The translations under genes and the position numbers were made by a program. DNA of 64,000 nucleotides from DATKYQ01 sp964640665. GTDB taxonomy: Bacteria; Myxococcota; B64-G9. The notes below the pieces were generated by a model. That model saw nothing but the letters and a program-made list of their open reading frames with translations, had not been told where the DNA came from and did no database searches. Below, one piece after another: positions 42,004 to 50,074 of the stretch; the stretch's first letter is position 1, and every line of letters starts with the position of its first letter. The DNA is taken from contig CAZXHT010000018.1 in NCBI GenBank assembly GCA_964640665.1, positions 1-64,000 of the forward strand. The letters are read 5' to 3'.

Positions 42004-43062
42004 TCAAGAAGAAAACCTCGTAATTATCTGAGGGATTATTTTCCAGAAGCAATAGCACGCTAGTATGCAACAATATATCGGCACGAGCACCTTCCATGCT
42101 TTTTCCGGAAAGACCCGAGTGGCATAGGGCGCGAACACGGCCGCAATCATGCTGCCGAGAAGCATGGACGGGAGCAGGATGAAATCGATGACCATCCCTT
42201 GGCCGAGCATTGTCAACCAGATGATGACAGAGACAAGACAGACCGACCCCTCGGATATCGCGGTCACGGCCATCATGCTTTTCACAGGCACACCGGACAT
42301 AATGCCTCCTATCGTCACCACGGGACCATATCCGCCACCTCCGATACCCTTATTGAAACCGGCCAGGGCACCGAAAAAGAACATCTTCCTGGGCTTATAG
42401 ATTCGATCCCGCCTGGCGCCAACCAGAGAAACGAAACCCATACAGACCAGTAAAACCGCCACGTAAAGCTTGATCCATATCGTCGCCAACTTGATGATTC
42501 CATATACAGCCGTGATGGAAAAAGCCACCGCCAAGCAACCGATGACAGAAATTATCAGCCACAGCTTTATGGTCTCCGACATCGGTTTAAACTTCCACTC
42601 AACATTTCCAAACTCTTTGTGCAAGAAGGTGCCCAGAATTCCGGCGGCAGCCTGCTGGATCATGACAACCGGAACGATCTGTATGGGATCGAAGCCCAGT
42701 ACCAGCAGCAGTGGCGTGATTGCAGTTCCGTACCCCATTCCCGCGGAAGCATCTAAAAACTCCAGCACCATGGCGATAGCCACCACCCACCAGAAGATGC
42801 CCCAGTTATTGGTACCTACCCATCCTTTCGCCTTCAATACGTCAGATGCAACCCTCTGTGTGGATTCGAAGGGATTTCCCGCCAACCAGCACCCGACCAG
42901 GAATAGAACCAGGAACGCAATCAGCCCGTAGACGACTGCCTTGATCTCTCTTTTTTCAGGCTTGAGCCGCTTCAGTATGGTGGGTTTTTCCTGTTCAAGT
43001 GTCTTGGCAACCTCCCAACCCATGATACCAGGCTTTGCTTTCGTTTCAGTTCGTGTTGCCAC
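42004..43062 (-). CDS. TauE/SafE family sulfite/organosulfonate exporter-like permease
   Basis: The 352-residue inner-membrane protein has about nine hydrophobic helices and the two-repeat TauE/SafE layout: FLDASAGMGYGTAITPLLLVLGFDP in the first half and FFFGALAGFNKGIGGGGYGPVV in the second. The family exports sulfite, sulfoacetate or similar anions, but the substrate here is not known. A longer frame begins at 43338, yet GTG 43062 has GGAGG at 7 nt and the extension lacks homology. A sigma-54 promoter lies upstream (43107-43122), and the divergent gene encodes a sigma-54 activator. Confidence 0.88.
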   Translation of the reverse strand: MATRTETKAKPGIMGWEVAKTLEQEKPTILKRLKPEKREIKAVVYGLIAFLVLFLVGCWLAGNPFESTQRVASDVLKAKGWVGTNNWGIFWWVVAIAMVLEFLDASAGMGYGTAITPLLLVLGFDPIQIVPVVMIQQAAAGILGTFLHKEFGNVEWKFKPMSETIKLWLIISVIGCLAVAFSITAVYGIIKLATIWIKLYVAVLLVCMGFVSLVGARRDRIYKPRKMFFFGALAGFNKGIGGGGYGPVVTIGGIMSGVPVKSMMAVTAISEGSVCLVSVIIWLTMLGQGMVIDFILLPSMLLGSMIAAVFAPYATRVFPEKAWKVLVPIYCCILACYCFWKIIPQIITRFSS

Positions 43063-43106
43063 AAATATACCTCCAATGGATAACTCAAGGGGCGGGAATC
43101 CCCCAC

Positions 43107-43122
43107 AGCAATAATCGCGCCA
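43107..43122 (-). promoter_or_regulatory. Sigma-54 promoter of the TauE/SafE gene
   Basis: On the minus strand TGGCGCGATTATTGCT: the -24 GG and -12 GC are separated by exactly 10 nt, as the sigma-54 consensus requires. Transcription would start about 34 nt before the GTG at 43062. Confidence 0.72.
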
Positions 43123-43132
43123 TGTTGCGGAA

Positions 43133-43152
43133 TGCCTCGAATTGCCTTGAAT
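43133..43152. repeat. Tandem 10-bp direct repeats, candidate activator site
   Basis: TGCCTCGAAT (43133-43142) and TGCCTTGAAT (43143-43152) differ at one base and repeat about once per helical turn. They lie just upstream of the sigma-54 promoter, so they could bind the activator encoded at 43266, although the distance to -24 (about 12 bp) is shorter than usual for such sites. Confidence 0.45.
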
Positions 43153-43265
43153 TTTCAGAGGAATAGAAAATGCCGTGGGAACTTGACTATTTATATACAG
43201 TGAAATATCCTGGCTTACTAGGTTATTTAGCAGGTAGCCGTGTGATTTGCTGTAAAGGACAGACC

Positions 43266-44870
43266 ATGCCACACCTGGCGACGCTATTGTTGAGTATCTG
43301 GCGGGAATTCTGCCATGGTAATGAAATTCAAGAGTCAATTGAAAGCATCATCTCGCTGCTACGAGACCACATGCCTTTAGATATGATGATGGTCCAGCAC
43401 ATCAATCTTCAGCAGTCCTATATTGAGACCGTCGGAGCATGTACTTCGGGCACCGTCCTGCCACCGGCTCGAACAAAAGATATTCGTTCTCCCGATGAGG
43501 TCAAGCGGTTGCTTACCTGGTGCCGGCGGGGTGAGATTGCTCATTTTTCCCATGATGGCGATACAAAAGAACGTGACCTGTTAGTGTCCAGGGGCGTGAA
43601 CGGAGACATATTGACCGGCCCGCTATGCAATGACATGGGGCCCACTGGACTCTTGCTTCTTGCCAGATGTTCTCCTGGATCTTTCGATGCCGGACACCTG
43701 GAAATAGCCAGGGCACTTCTTGAGCCGTTTTCCGTGGCGCTCGACAATGACCGCATGTTTCGCACGATAAGAACGAAACAGGAAACGGCCATGGCTGACC
43801 GCCTCTCGCTGCTTACCAAACTGGGCCGCCGAGAGATCGGCGAAAACATTGTGGGGGCGAAGTCCGGTCTGAGCCAGACGATGGATCGCGTCGAGTTGGT
43901 CAGCCGCTCGGATGTTCCCGTATTGATCATAGGAGAGACCGGGTCGGGAAAAGAGGTGATCGCCCGCGCTGTCCATTCCCGTTCGGGGCGGGCCTCCAGA
44001 CCGTTTCTGCGGGTGAACTGCGGCGCCATACCTCCAGAGTTGGTCGATTCAGAGCTGTTCGGGCACGAGCGCGGGAGTTTCACGGGAGCCGTTGGCCTGC
44101 GAAAAGGCTGGTTCGACCGGGCCGACGGGGGCACCCTGTTTCTGGACGAGGCCGGCGAGTTGCCACTTGCCGCCCAGGTTCGCCTTCTCGGGGTCCTCCA
44201 GGATGGAGCTTTCGAACGGGTTGGCGGCCAGCACCAGCTCAGGGTTGACGTCCGTGTCGTCGCGGCTACCCACCGTGACCTGCCAAGCATGGTGTCATCC
44301 GGTCAATTCCGCAGCGACTTGTGGTACAGAATCGCTGTATTTCCCATATACCTACCATCCCTGCGCGAGCGGCCCGAGGACATGGAGGCGCTGGCCACAC
44401 ACTTCGCTTCGCGTGCAGCAAGACGCTTCGGACTACCCGCCTTGAAACCTTCCCTTGAAGACATCAGTCTATTAATTTCTTACCACTGGCCGGGCAACGT
44501 TCGCGAGTTGGCCACCGTTATCGACCGTGCCGCTCTCCTGGGAGAGGGCAATCGTCTGGAAATAGCCAGAGCTTTGGGAACCGGAGTTCCTCCGCCTGCG
44601 CCGTATGTCGGGGAAAAGACTTCATCCACCGCTCCGCCGATTGCGGAGTTTCCATCCCTGAATACAGTCATCTGCGAACATATCAAAGAAGCATTGACTT
44701 CAACTCACGGTCGCATTGAAGGTCCCCAGGGCGCTGCCCGATTACTCGGAATAAATCCGCACACCTTGCGGGCTCGGATGAGAAAGCTTGGCATCGATTG
44801 GAGAAAGTTCCGTGAAATCGCTTACTCCGCCCCCACCTCGATCCGAACAAATACCTCTGCTATTAGCTGA
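43266..44870 (+). CDS. Sigma-54-dependent Fis-family activator with GAF-like sensor
   Basis: The 534-residue protein has an N-terminal GAF-like sensor region (about 10-165), a central AAA+ domain and a C-terminal Fis-type helix-turn-helix. Walker A GETGSGKE is at 223-230, and Walker B LFLDEAGE at 291-298. The sigma-54 contact loop reads GSFTGA (270-275) instead of GAFTGA, a common tolerated variant. The tail INPHTLRARMRKLGI is the recognition helix. It lies divergent from the TauE/SafE gene, whose promoter it probably activates. ATG 43266 has AAAGGACAG upstream; the frame from 43170 is rejected. Confidence 0.9.
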   Translation: MPHLATLLLSIWREFCHGNEIQESIESIISLLRDHMPLDMMMVQHINLQQSYIETVGACTSGTVLPPARTKDIRSPDEVKRLLTWCRRGEIAHFSHDGDTKERDLLVSRGVNGDILTGPLCNDMGPTGLLLLARCSPGSFDAGHLEIARALLEPFSVALDNDRMFRTIRTKQETAMADRLSLLTKLGRREIGENIVGAKSGLSQTMDRVELVSRSDVPVLIIGETGSGKEVIARAVHSRSGRASRPFLRVNCGAIPPELVDSELFGHERGSFTGAVGLRKGWFDRADGGTLFLDEAGELPLAAQVRLLGVLQDGAFERVGGQHQLRVDVRVVAATHRDLPSMVSSGQFRSDLWYRIAVFPIYLPSLRERPEDMEALATHFASRAARRFGLPALKPSLEDISLLISYHWPGNVRELATVIDRAALLGEGNRLEIARALGTGVPPPAPYVGEKTSSTAPPIAEFPSLNTVICEHIKEALTSTHGRIEGPQGAARLLGINPHTLRARMRKLGIDWRKFREIAYSAPTSIRTNTSAIS

Positions 44871-44881
44871 CTTGTGGTGGC

Positions 44882-45832
44882 CTACAAATCCTCGATCTGG
44901 TTGTCGATCAGGAAATCGTAGGCGCGCTTTCTGTCGGGCTTGCTTAGGATGGCAAAGGCCTTTCTGATCCTCCCCAGAACCGCCGAAAGCCCCTTCAATA
45001 CATCGGGATCAAGAAAATCGGGTGGCGCCGGCGGCTTGAGCGTGTCGAGAAGCCGCTGATAGGCCGTCTTTATCTCGTCCGGCCCGGCTTCCAGTCCGAT
45101 CAGCAGCGTATGGTAATAGGTGTCGCCGCCCACCGCCGCGCGGTAGTCGCCCAGGGCGGCCCGCAACTTGTCTTCTTCTTCGCCGGAGACGATCCCGACA
45201 GCTGGCACTGATTCCGGCTCGGCTTCCTCCCGACCTTCGAGATCCACGCTCAACTCCAGATCGTCATCGGACTCGGTCGTGGCCTGGTCATCTTCACGCG
45301 CGATTTCTTCCTCGACAGAGTCGAGCATCTCGTCCAGCTCGCCGAGCATGTCATCCGCCTTATGATGCCCTTGGTCTTGCGCTACTGGTTCCCTTTCGTT
45401 CTCGGGGTGCATCTTCTTCGAGGCCTCGGCCTGTGGTCCATCATCCTGCCGTGCCGCTGGACGCTGGGAACAAAGATCCAGCACCAACGCAACGAGGTCC
45501 TTGCGTTTTGCCCGCGACACATCGTCGAAGGCAATGGCCATGCCGGGAGGAAAGCCGGAAGAGGCGCTTGCATCCGGGGTAATACTTCTGACTACTTCGC
45601 CCTGGACCTCAAGGGGTTCTCTGCCGGGAAGCGAGAAAGAAAGCTTGACCCGTTTCCACAGGGGAGGCGGATCGGCCGTTCTCAAGAACATGCCGCCGGC
45701 GCCGATGTCGCGACTCACCAAACGCACCTTGCGCATTTCACCGGCTACCTCGACTTCGACATCAAGTGCCGCAGTTGCCCGTGGACTGGAGCGCGGGGCG
45801 CCGAATTCTGGTTGCCTGTTTTCCTCTGTCAT
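44882..45832 (-). CDS. PilZ domain protein with degenerate J-like C-terminus
   Basis: The 316-residue protein has an N-terminal PilZ domain (RSSPRATAALDVEVEV, then SRDIGAGGMFLRT, which fits DxSxxG with Gly for Ser), an acidic disordered middle (about 135-225), and a C-terminal region that looks like a J domain (YYHTLLIGLEAGPDEIKTAYQRLL ... IRKAFAILSKPDRKRAYDFL). The HPD motif needed to stimulate Hsp70 is missing (TLKPPAPP in its place). It is thus a c-di-GMP-type receptor joined to a non-catalytic J fold. ATG 45832 with GGGAAG is preferred to TTG 45856. The RNase G gene lies upstream on the same strand. Confidence 0.8.
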   Translation of the reverse strand: MTEENRQPEFGAPRSSPRATAALDVEVEVAGEMRKVRLVSRDIGAGGMFLRTADPPPLWKRVKLSFSLPGREPLEVQGEVVRSITPDASASSGFPPGMAIAFDDVSRAKRKDLVALVLDLCSQRPAARQDDGPQAEASKKMHPENEREPVAQDQGHHKADDMLGELDEMLDSVEEEIAREDDQATTESDDDLELSVDLEGREEAEPESVPAVGIVSGEEEDKLRAALGDYRAAVGGDTYYHTLLIGLEAGPDEIKTAYQRLLDTLKPPAPPDFLDPDVLKGLSAVLGRIRKAFAILSKPDRKRAYDFLIDNQIEDL

Positions 45833-45869
45833 CTTCCCGTCAGAAATAGTTTTCAATATCCGCGCGATT

Positions 45870-45907
45870 ATTCTACTCCAGGATGACGATTCTACTCCAG
45901 GATGACG
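45870..45907. repeat. 19-bp perfect tandem duplication
   Basis: ATTCTACTCCAGGATGACG occurs twice in direct succession (45870-45888 and 45889-45907), between the PilZ gene and the RNase G gene. It lies just downstream of the RNase G stop as transcribed, so it may be a duplicated mRNA or protein site, or a recent slippage event. Confidence 0.9.
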
Positions 45908-45946
45908 TTCGGTTCAAAAAAGAAATGCCGGTTATCAGACGTAGAT

Positions 45947-47602
45947 CTACTCGGGCTTGCTTGGCGGCGGAGAGACGGTCGTCTTCTTCTTGCGGCGGCG
46001 GCGGCGTTTTTTAGACGAGCTCGCCGTCTTCTCGGGCGGCTTCGAATTCTCGGGTTTTTCCGTAGCCTCGGTTTGCTTGTCGCGGACAGGGTCGCGCTTT
46101 CCGGTTTGTACGCTCTTACGGTCAACTTCGGCACGCCGGATATAGTTCACCTGCTCTTCGGAGTGTCCAAAAGAAGAATCGGCCGTGACTTCCACGCGGA
46201 TGCCGAACTCCTTTTCGAGCGCCAGGAGATCGCCACGGCGTTTGTTTTGTACGAAATTGGCCTCGGCGGGATGAAGCCTGACCAGAACAGATTCGATCAG
46301 GCCGTATGCCGCCTGTGTCTTTACATTCCTGAGCAATCGCATGGCAACAGTCTCCGGAGCACGGATCTTGCCGTCGCCGTGACAGGTTGGACATTCTCGA
46401 AAGCCGACCAGGCCAATCGGCCGGTCGATTCTCTGCCGGGTCAAGGTGCAAAGACCGAAGGCCGAGATCTTGCCTATTCGGTGTCGCGACTTGCCAGCGC
46501 TCATCGCATTGCGCAGAGATTTCTCCAGGGCCGCATTGTGAGCCCTGCTGGTCATGTCGATAAAATCGATGACAATGATGCCGCCCAGGTTCCTCAGGCG
46601 CAACTGGCGGGCAATTTCGATGGATGCTTCCATGTTGGTCTCGAAGGCTGTGCCCTCCTGGGCGTGATGGCGCGTCATCTTTCCTGAGTTGACATCGATG
46701 GCCACCAGCGCCTCGGTCTGGTCGATGACCAGGCTTCCGCCGGATGGCAATTCGACCCTGCGGCGCTGGATGCCGTCAATCTGTTCCTCGACACCGAAGT
46801 GGGAGAAAATGGGTACGCGTTCCGAATAGAATTTCAGTTTCTTTTGCTGGCGGGGAGCGAAGAGCCTGAAGAAGCGACCGGCCTTCTCCCTGACCGGATC
46901 GTTGTCGATCCATACGTGATCAAAATCATTCGCGTAGTAGTCACGCAAGACGCGCTGGATCAGATCGTCTTCCGCGTGAAGAAGCCCGGGACCTGAAGAC
47001 TTGCGAAACCTGTTCTGGATGTCGTTCCACAGGCGCACCAGGAATTTCAGGTCTCGTTCGAAGGCTCGCTTGTTTTCACCCCGGCCGGCCGTCCGGATGA
47101 TGAACCCCATTCCCTTGGGCACCTTCAACTGTGAACCGAGGTTGCGCGCGTCCCTGCGTTGTTCTTGGTCTTCGATCTTTCTCGAGACTCCAAGATTCTC
47201 CGAGAAAGGAGTCAGAACCAGATATCTCCCGGCCAGGGAGACATCCGTGGTCAGGCGGGCGCCCTTGGTCGAGACTGGCTCCTTCTCGACCTGGACGAGA
47301 ATAGACTGGTGTCTTTTCAGCATGTTCTCGATCCGCGCAGGGGCTTTGCCACCGGCCGTCTTGTTCCAGCAAGCGGGAACAATCTCGCTGACGGGCAGGA
47401 AACCCTGTCGGTCTTCACCGTATTCGACGAAGCAGGCGTCCAGGCTTGGCTGGATGCCGGTTATCTTGCCCCGGTAGATGTTTGACCTGGTCCTGAACGT
47501 CTCCTGCGAGTTCTCGAAAAATTCCGCCAGGCGCCCGTTTTCGAGAAAAGCAACCCTGATATTTTCCGGCGCCAGCGCGTTGATTACCATTTCCTTGGCC
47601 AT
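45947..47602 (-). CDS. rng: Ribonuclease G/E family endoribonuclease
   Basis: The 551-residue protein is a member of the Rne/Rng family, which cuts single-stranded AU-rich RNA and takes part in rRNA maturation and mRNA decay. The N-terminal S1 domain contains NIYRGKITGIQPSLDACFVEYG. The catalytic centre ALVAIDVNSGKMT carries the metal-binding Asp, and the zinc-link is CPTCHGDG. The last 60 residues are very basic (SSSKKRRRRRKKKTTVSPPP) and may bind RNA or membrane. Its size is closer to RNase G than RNase E, and no scaffold extension is present. GAGGAGC is placed before ATG 47602. A longer frame (from 47629) is not needed. Confidence 0.94.
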   Translation of the reverse strand: MAKEMVINALAPENIRVAFLENGRLAEFFENSQETFRTRSNIYRGKITGIQPSLDACFVEYGEDRQGFLPVSEIVPACWNKTAGGKAPARIENMLKRHQSILVQVEKEPVSTKGARLTTDVSLAGRYLVLTPFSENLGVSRKIEDQEQRRDARNLGSQLKVPKGMGFIIRTAGRGENKRAFERDLKFLVRLWNDIQNRFRKSSGPGLLHAEDDLIQRVLRDYYANDFDHVWIDNDPVREKAGRFFRLFAPRQQKKLKFYSERVPIFSHFGVEEQIDGIQRRRVELPSGGSLVIDQTEALVAIDVNSGKMTRHHAQEGTAFETNMEASIEIARQLRLRNLGGIIVIDFIDMTSRAHNAALEKSLRNAMSAGKSRHRIGKISAFGLCTLTRQRIDRPIGLVGFRECPTCHGDGKIRAPETVAMRLLRNVKTQAAYGLIESVLVRLHPAEANFVQNKRRGDLLALEKEFGIRVEVTADSSFGHSEEQVNYIRRAEVDRKSVQTGKRDPVRDKQTEATEKPENSKPPEKTASSSKKRRRRRKKKTTVSPPPSKPE

Positions 47603-47725
47603 TTTTTGCTCCTCGATTACCGGCTGCAAACGCCCACCCGGTTATCCCACTGACGACCATGTTGTCAAGGCCGCTAAAAAGTTCGTGATTCGCAAAAAAA
47701 TTTTCAAACGCTGGTCAATTTTCTA

Positions 47726-47760
47726 TTGACAACACATGACAGACAATATAGTGTATTGTC
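47726..47760 (+). promoter_or_regulatory. Promoter and dyad operator upstream of the KKKVA-repeat gene
   Basis: TTGACA (47726-47731), then TATAGT at 47747-47752 with 15-nt spacing, or TAGTGT at 47749-47754 with 17 nt. Across the -10 lies GACAATATAGTGTATTGTC (47742-47760), an inverted repeat with two perfect 7-nt arms. A repressor bound here would block initiation. The leader to the ATG at 47953 is about 190 nt. Confidence 0.62.
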
Positions 47761-47896
47761 ACGTCATGGATTTCTTGAACAAATTTTTGCGTTCCGGCCT
47801 GGTTTTTTCGCAGATGAAGGCTGTGTATTTCTGCGGAAAGGCCGAAAGCGGTTGCCGGGTCGCAAGTGGTAGCACCGGAGGAGGCGTCCTCTAACG

Positions 47897-47913
47897 GCCC
47901 CCTAAAAGGGGGC
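47897..47913 (+). other. Hairpin in the leader of the KKKVA-repeat gene
   Basis: GCCCCC (47897-47902), loop TAAAA, GGGGGC (47908-47913), perfect 6-bp stem. It lies 39 nt before the ATG. It may stabilise or regulate the mRNA; no T-run follows. The rest of the 47603-47952 gap has a weak 42-codon ORF at 47766-47894 with no clear ribosome-binding site. Confidence 0.5.
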
Positions 47914-47952
47914 AAGTAAACCGGGCCACGAAGACAGGCCAAGGAGGGTATC

Positions 47953-48114
47953 ATGGTAGTGAAGAAGAAAGCCGCCAAGAAGAAAGTAGCCAAGAAGAAA
48001 GTAGCCAAGAAGAAAGTAGCCAAGAGGAAGCCAGCCAAGAAGAAAGTAGCCAAGAAGAAAGTAGCCAAGAAGAAGCCGGCCAAGAAGAAGAAAGTAGCCA
48101 AGAAGAAAAAGTAG
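47953..48114 (+). CDS. 53-residue Lys-rich KKKVA-repeat, histone H1 tail-like protein
   Basis: The product is almost wholly KKKVA-type pentads, with a few KRKPA or KKKPA variants: MVVKKKAA, then nine units, ending KKKK. More than half of the residues are Lys, and there is no acidic or aromatic residue. Such Lys/Ala/Val/Pro repeats resemble the C-terminal tails of H1, chlamydial Hc1 and AlgP-like proteins, which bind DNA or RNA. The DNA repeats with a 15-nt period. AAGGAGG is 5 nt before the ATG, and a terminator follows. It is too short for many annotation pipelines. The compaction function is inferred from composition. Confidence 0.85.
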   Translation: MVVKKKAAKKKVAKKKVAKKKVAKRKPAKKKVAKKKVAKKKPAKKKKVAKKKK

Positions 48115-48209
48115 GCTCAGCAACAGTTCTCGCCGGTGAGCAGCGCGGTCGCGGCCGGCTGACACCGAGTGGAACTGACGCCAAATCGCAGTGTAGCTAT
48201 CACCCGTGA

Positions 48210-48237
48210 GGGCCCGGCCATTTTGGCCGGGCCCTTT
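48210..48237 (+). terminator. Intrinsic terminator after the KKKVA-repeat gene
   Basis: GGGCCCGGCC (48210-48219), loop ATTTT, GGCCGGGCCC (48225-48234), then TTT. The perfect 10-bp stem is very stable; the short T-run makes it a moderate rather than classical terminator. Confidence 0.8.
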
Positions 48238-48307
48238 CGGTTTCGGGTCGATCTTCCATTTGTTTCCCGGCCTGGGCTATGGTATGTGACTCTGTCATGG
48301 AGGTGGC

Positions 48308-50074
48308 ATGTTTCGAAAGGTTCTGTTCAGACTCCTGAGGTTCTTACGCCTCGTCATTCTGCCGATCATTCCCGCCTGGCTCGTTCGGGCTCTGACCCGC
48401 CTTTTGTTCTCCAAGTCATGGGCGCGTTTCGAGTTTGCCTCCCAGCATCCGCGGGAAGTTCAGCAAGCCATCTTGCTCGGGATTATGCGCCGCTGTGAAA
48501 AAACAGAATTCGGAAAAAAGTACGATTTCGCCTCAATCAAGACGATCTCCGATTTTCAGAAGCGAGTTCCAATTTGCAACTATGACGATCTCGACGCGTA
48601 CATTCAGAAGATGACCCGCGGCGAGCCCGACATCCTGACTGCCGGCAAGACCGCGTATTTTGCCCGTACCAGCGGCACTACCGGCCCGGCGAAATACATT
48701 CCGGTCAATGAACTGTATCTCGAGGAATTCAGGACGGCCCGGCGGGTTTGGTACCGGCAGGTTGCGCAGGTTTTCCCTCGTATGGTTCGGGGCACGATCC
48801 TGACCATGCACTCTCCTCGTGTCGAGGGCGAGACCGAGGGGGGGGTTCCATACGGTTCCATCACCATCGCGACAGGAATGGTGAATACCAGCCGGGAAGG
48901 AACGTCAGGCGGGATGCCCGAGGCCTGGGAACACTTTCAGAAGATTCCCATGTCCATTTTTTTTATTGAGGACATCGACACGAAATACTACCTGTTGCTG
49001 CGCTTTGCCATCGCCACCCGTATCTCCTTGATGGCGGCCATCAACCCCTCGACACTCATCCTGATCTGCCGCAAACTGACCGACTTTGCCCCCGATCTGA
49101 TCCATGACTGCGAGCAAGGCACTCTGAAGAAAGACCTGCAGATCGATCCCGAGATGCGGTCGAGATTTGAACGCCGCCTGGGAAAAAGTCGCAAGGCGGC
49201 CGCCAGAATGAGATCGTCACTGGAAAAATACAAACGCGTGCGTCCGGTGGACATCTGGCCGAAATTATGCGGGTGTATCTGCTGGAAGGGCGGCTCGGCT
49301 CCTTTCTACCTGCGTCAGTTCCCTCAGTGGTTCGGAGATCTGCCCGTGATGGATTACGGATTCGCCGCCACCGAAGGGAGTTTTTCGATAGTTATGTCGG
49401 CGGAAGGAAGCAAGGGAGCGGCAGCCGTCACCGGGCACTTCCTCGAGTTCATCCCGGAAGAAAACAAAAACGACGAAGAACCACACGTTCTGACAGCGGA
49501 CAAACTCGAGATCGGCAAACGCTATTTCATCCTGGTGACAGGATCGCACGGACTCTATCGCTACGACATGAACGATGTAGTCGAGGTCGTGGATTTCTAC
49601 CGCAAGACGCCCATGATCGTGTTCTGCCACAAGGGTGGCAACATGGTCTCTTACACCGGAGAAAAGATATCGGAAAGCCAGGTTGTACAAGCCGTGACCG
49701 GCGCTCAGGAGACGTCCGGGGTGGCCCTCGACGAGTTCTGCGTAACGGTTCGCATTGACTCTGAACATCCCAGGTACGTTCTGGCTATCGAGCCCGCAAA
49801 GAACGTATCCGATGAAGATCTCGAGGCGCTGCTTCGGGGGTTCGAGTCCAACCTGCGTCTTTCAAACATTGAATACAAGCATAAGCGAAGTTCCCAGCGC
49901 TTGGGCGAACCGCTTCTGACCGTCGTTCAGTCGGGAGCCTTCGAGCGGTTCAGGCAGGAGCAACTCGACTCCGGCGCCGCGGATGCGCACGTCAAGTCGC
50001 CGCATCTGAACGGCGATCCATCGATTTTAGAAAAACTCGGAACTGTCAAAACCGTGGATCCGGCGGCAGAATGA
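48308..50074 (+). CDS. GH3 auxin-responsive promoter-family (acyl-adenylating) protein
   Basis: The 588-residue protein matches the GH3 family, whose plant members join amino acids to acyl acids by adenylation. The ATP-binding loop TSGTTGPAKYIP (121-132) is clear, and GGMPEAWEHF, WPKLCGCICWKGGSAPFY, DYGFAATEG and GLYRYDMNDVVEVVDFY follow in the expected order. The N-terminus has a hydrophobic stretch (VLFRLLRFLRLVILPIIPAWLV) that may attach it to the membrane. Bacterial members have mostly unknown substrates. GGAGGT precedes the ATG. It overlaps the HAD hydrolase gene by 4 nt. Confidence 0.87.
   Translation: MFRKVLFRLLRFLRLVILPIIPAWLVRALTRLLFSKSWARFEFASQHPREVQQAILLGIMRRCEKTEFGKKYDFASIKTISDFQKRVPICNYDDLDAYIQKMTRGEPDILTAGKTAYFARTSGTTGPAKYIPVNELYLEEFRTARRVWYRQVAQVFPRMVRGTILTMHSPRVEGETEGGVPYGSITIATGMVNTSREGTSGGMPEAWEHFQKIPMSIFFIEDIDTKYYLLLRFAIATRISLMAAINPSTLILICRKLTDFAPDLIHDCEQGTLKKDLQIDPEMRSRFERRLGKSRKAAARMRSSLEKYKRVRPVDIWPKLCGCICWKGGSAPFYLRQFPQWFGDLPVMDYGFAATEGSFSIVMSAEGSKGAAAVTGHFLEFIPEENKNDEEPHVLTADKLEIGKRYFILVTGSHGLYRYDMNDVVEVVDFYRKTPMIVFCHKGGNMVSYTGEKISESQVVQAVTGAQETSGVALDEFCVTVRIDSEHPRYVLAIEPAKNVSDEDLEALLRGFESNLRLSNIEYKHKRSSQRLGEPLLTVVQSGAFERFRQEQLDSGAADAHVKSPHLNGDPSILEKLGTVKTVDPAAE

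Noticed and set aside
47766..47894. 42-codon ORF in the leader of the KKKVA gene
   Set aside because: No ribosome-binding site and no recognisable features; it overlaps the region right after the promoter and may be chance.
47953..48114. Possible CRISPR or satellite because of 15-nt direct repeats
   Set aside because: The repeats are contiguous, encode an in-frame KKKVA product with start, ribosome-binding site and terminator, and have no spacers.
49830..49850. GGTTCGAGTCC-like tRNA T-arm
   Set aside because: It lies within the GH3 coding frame and no acceptor stem, D-arm or anticodon arm can be placed around it.
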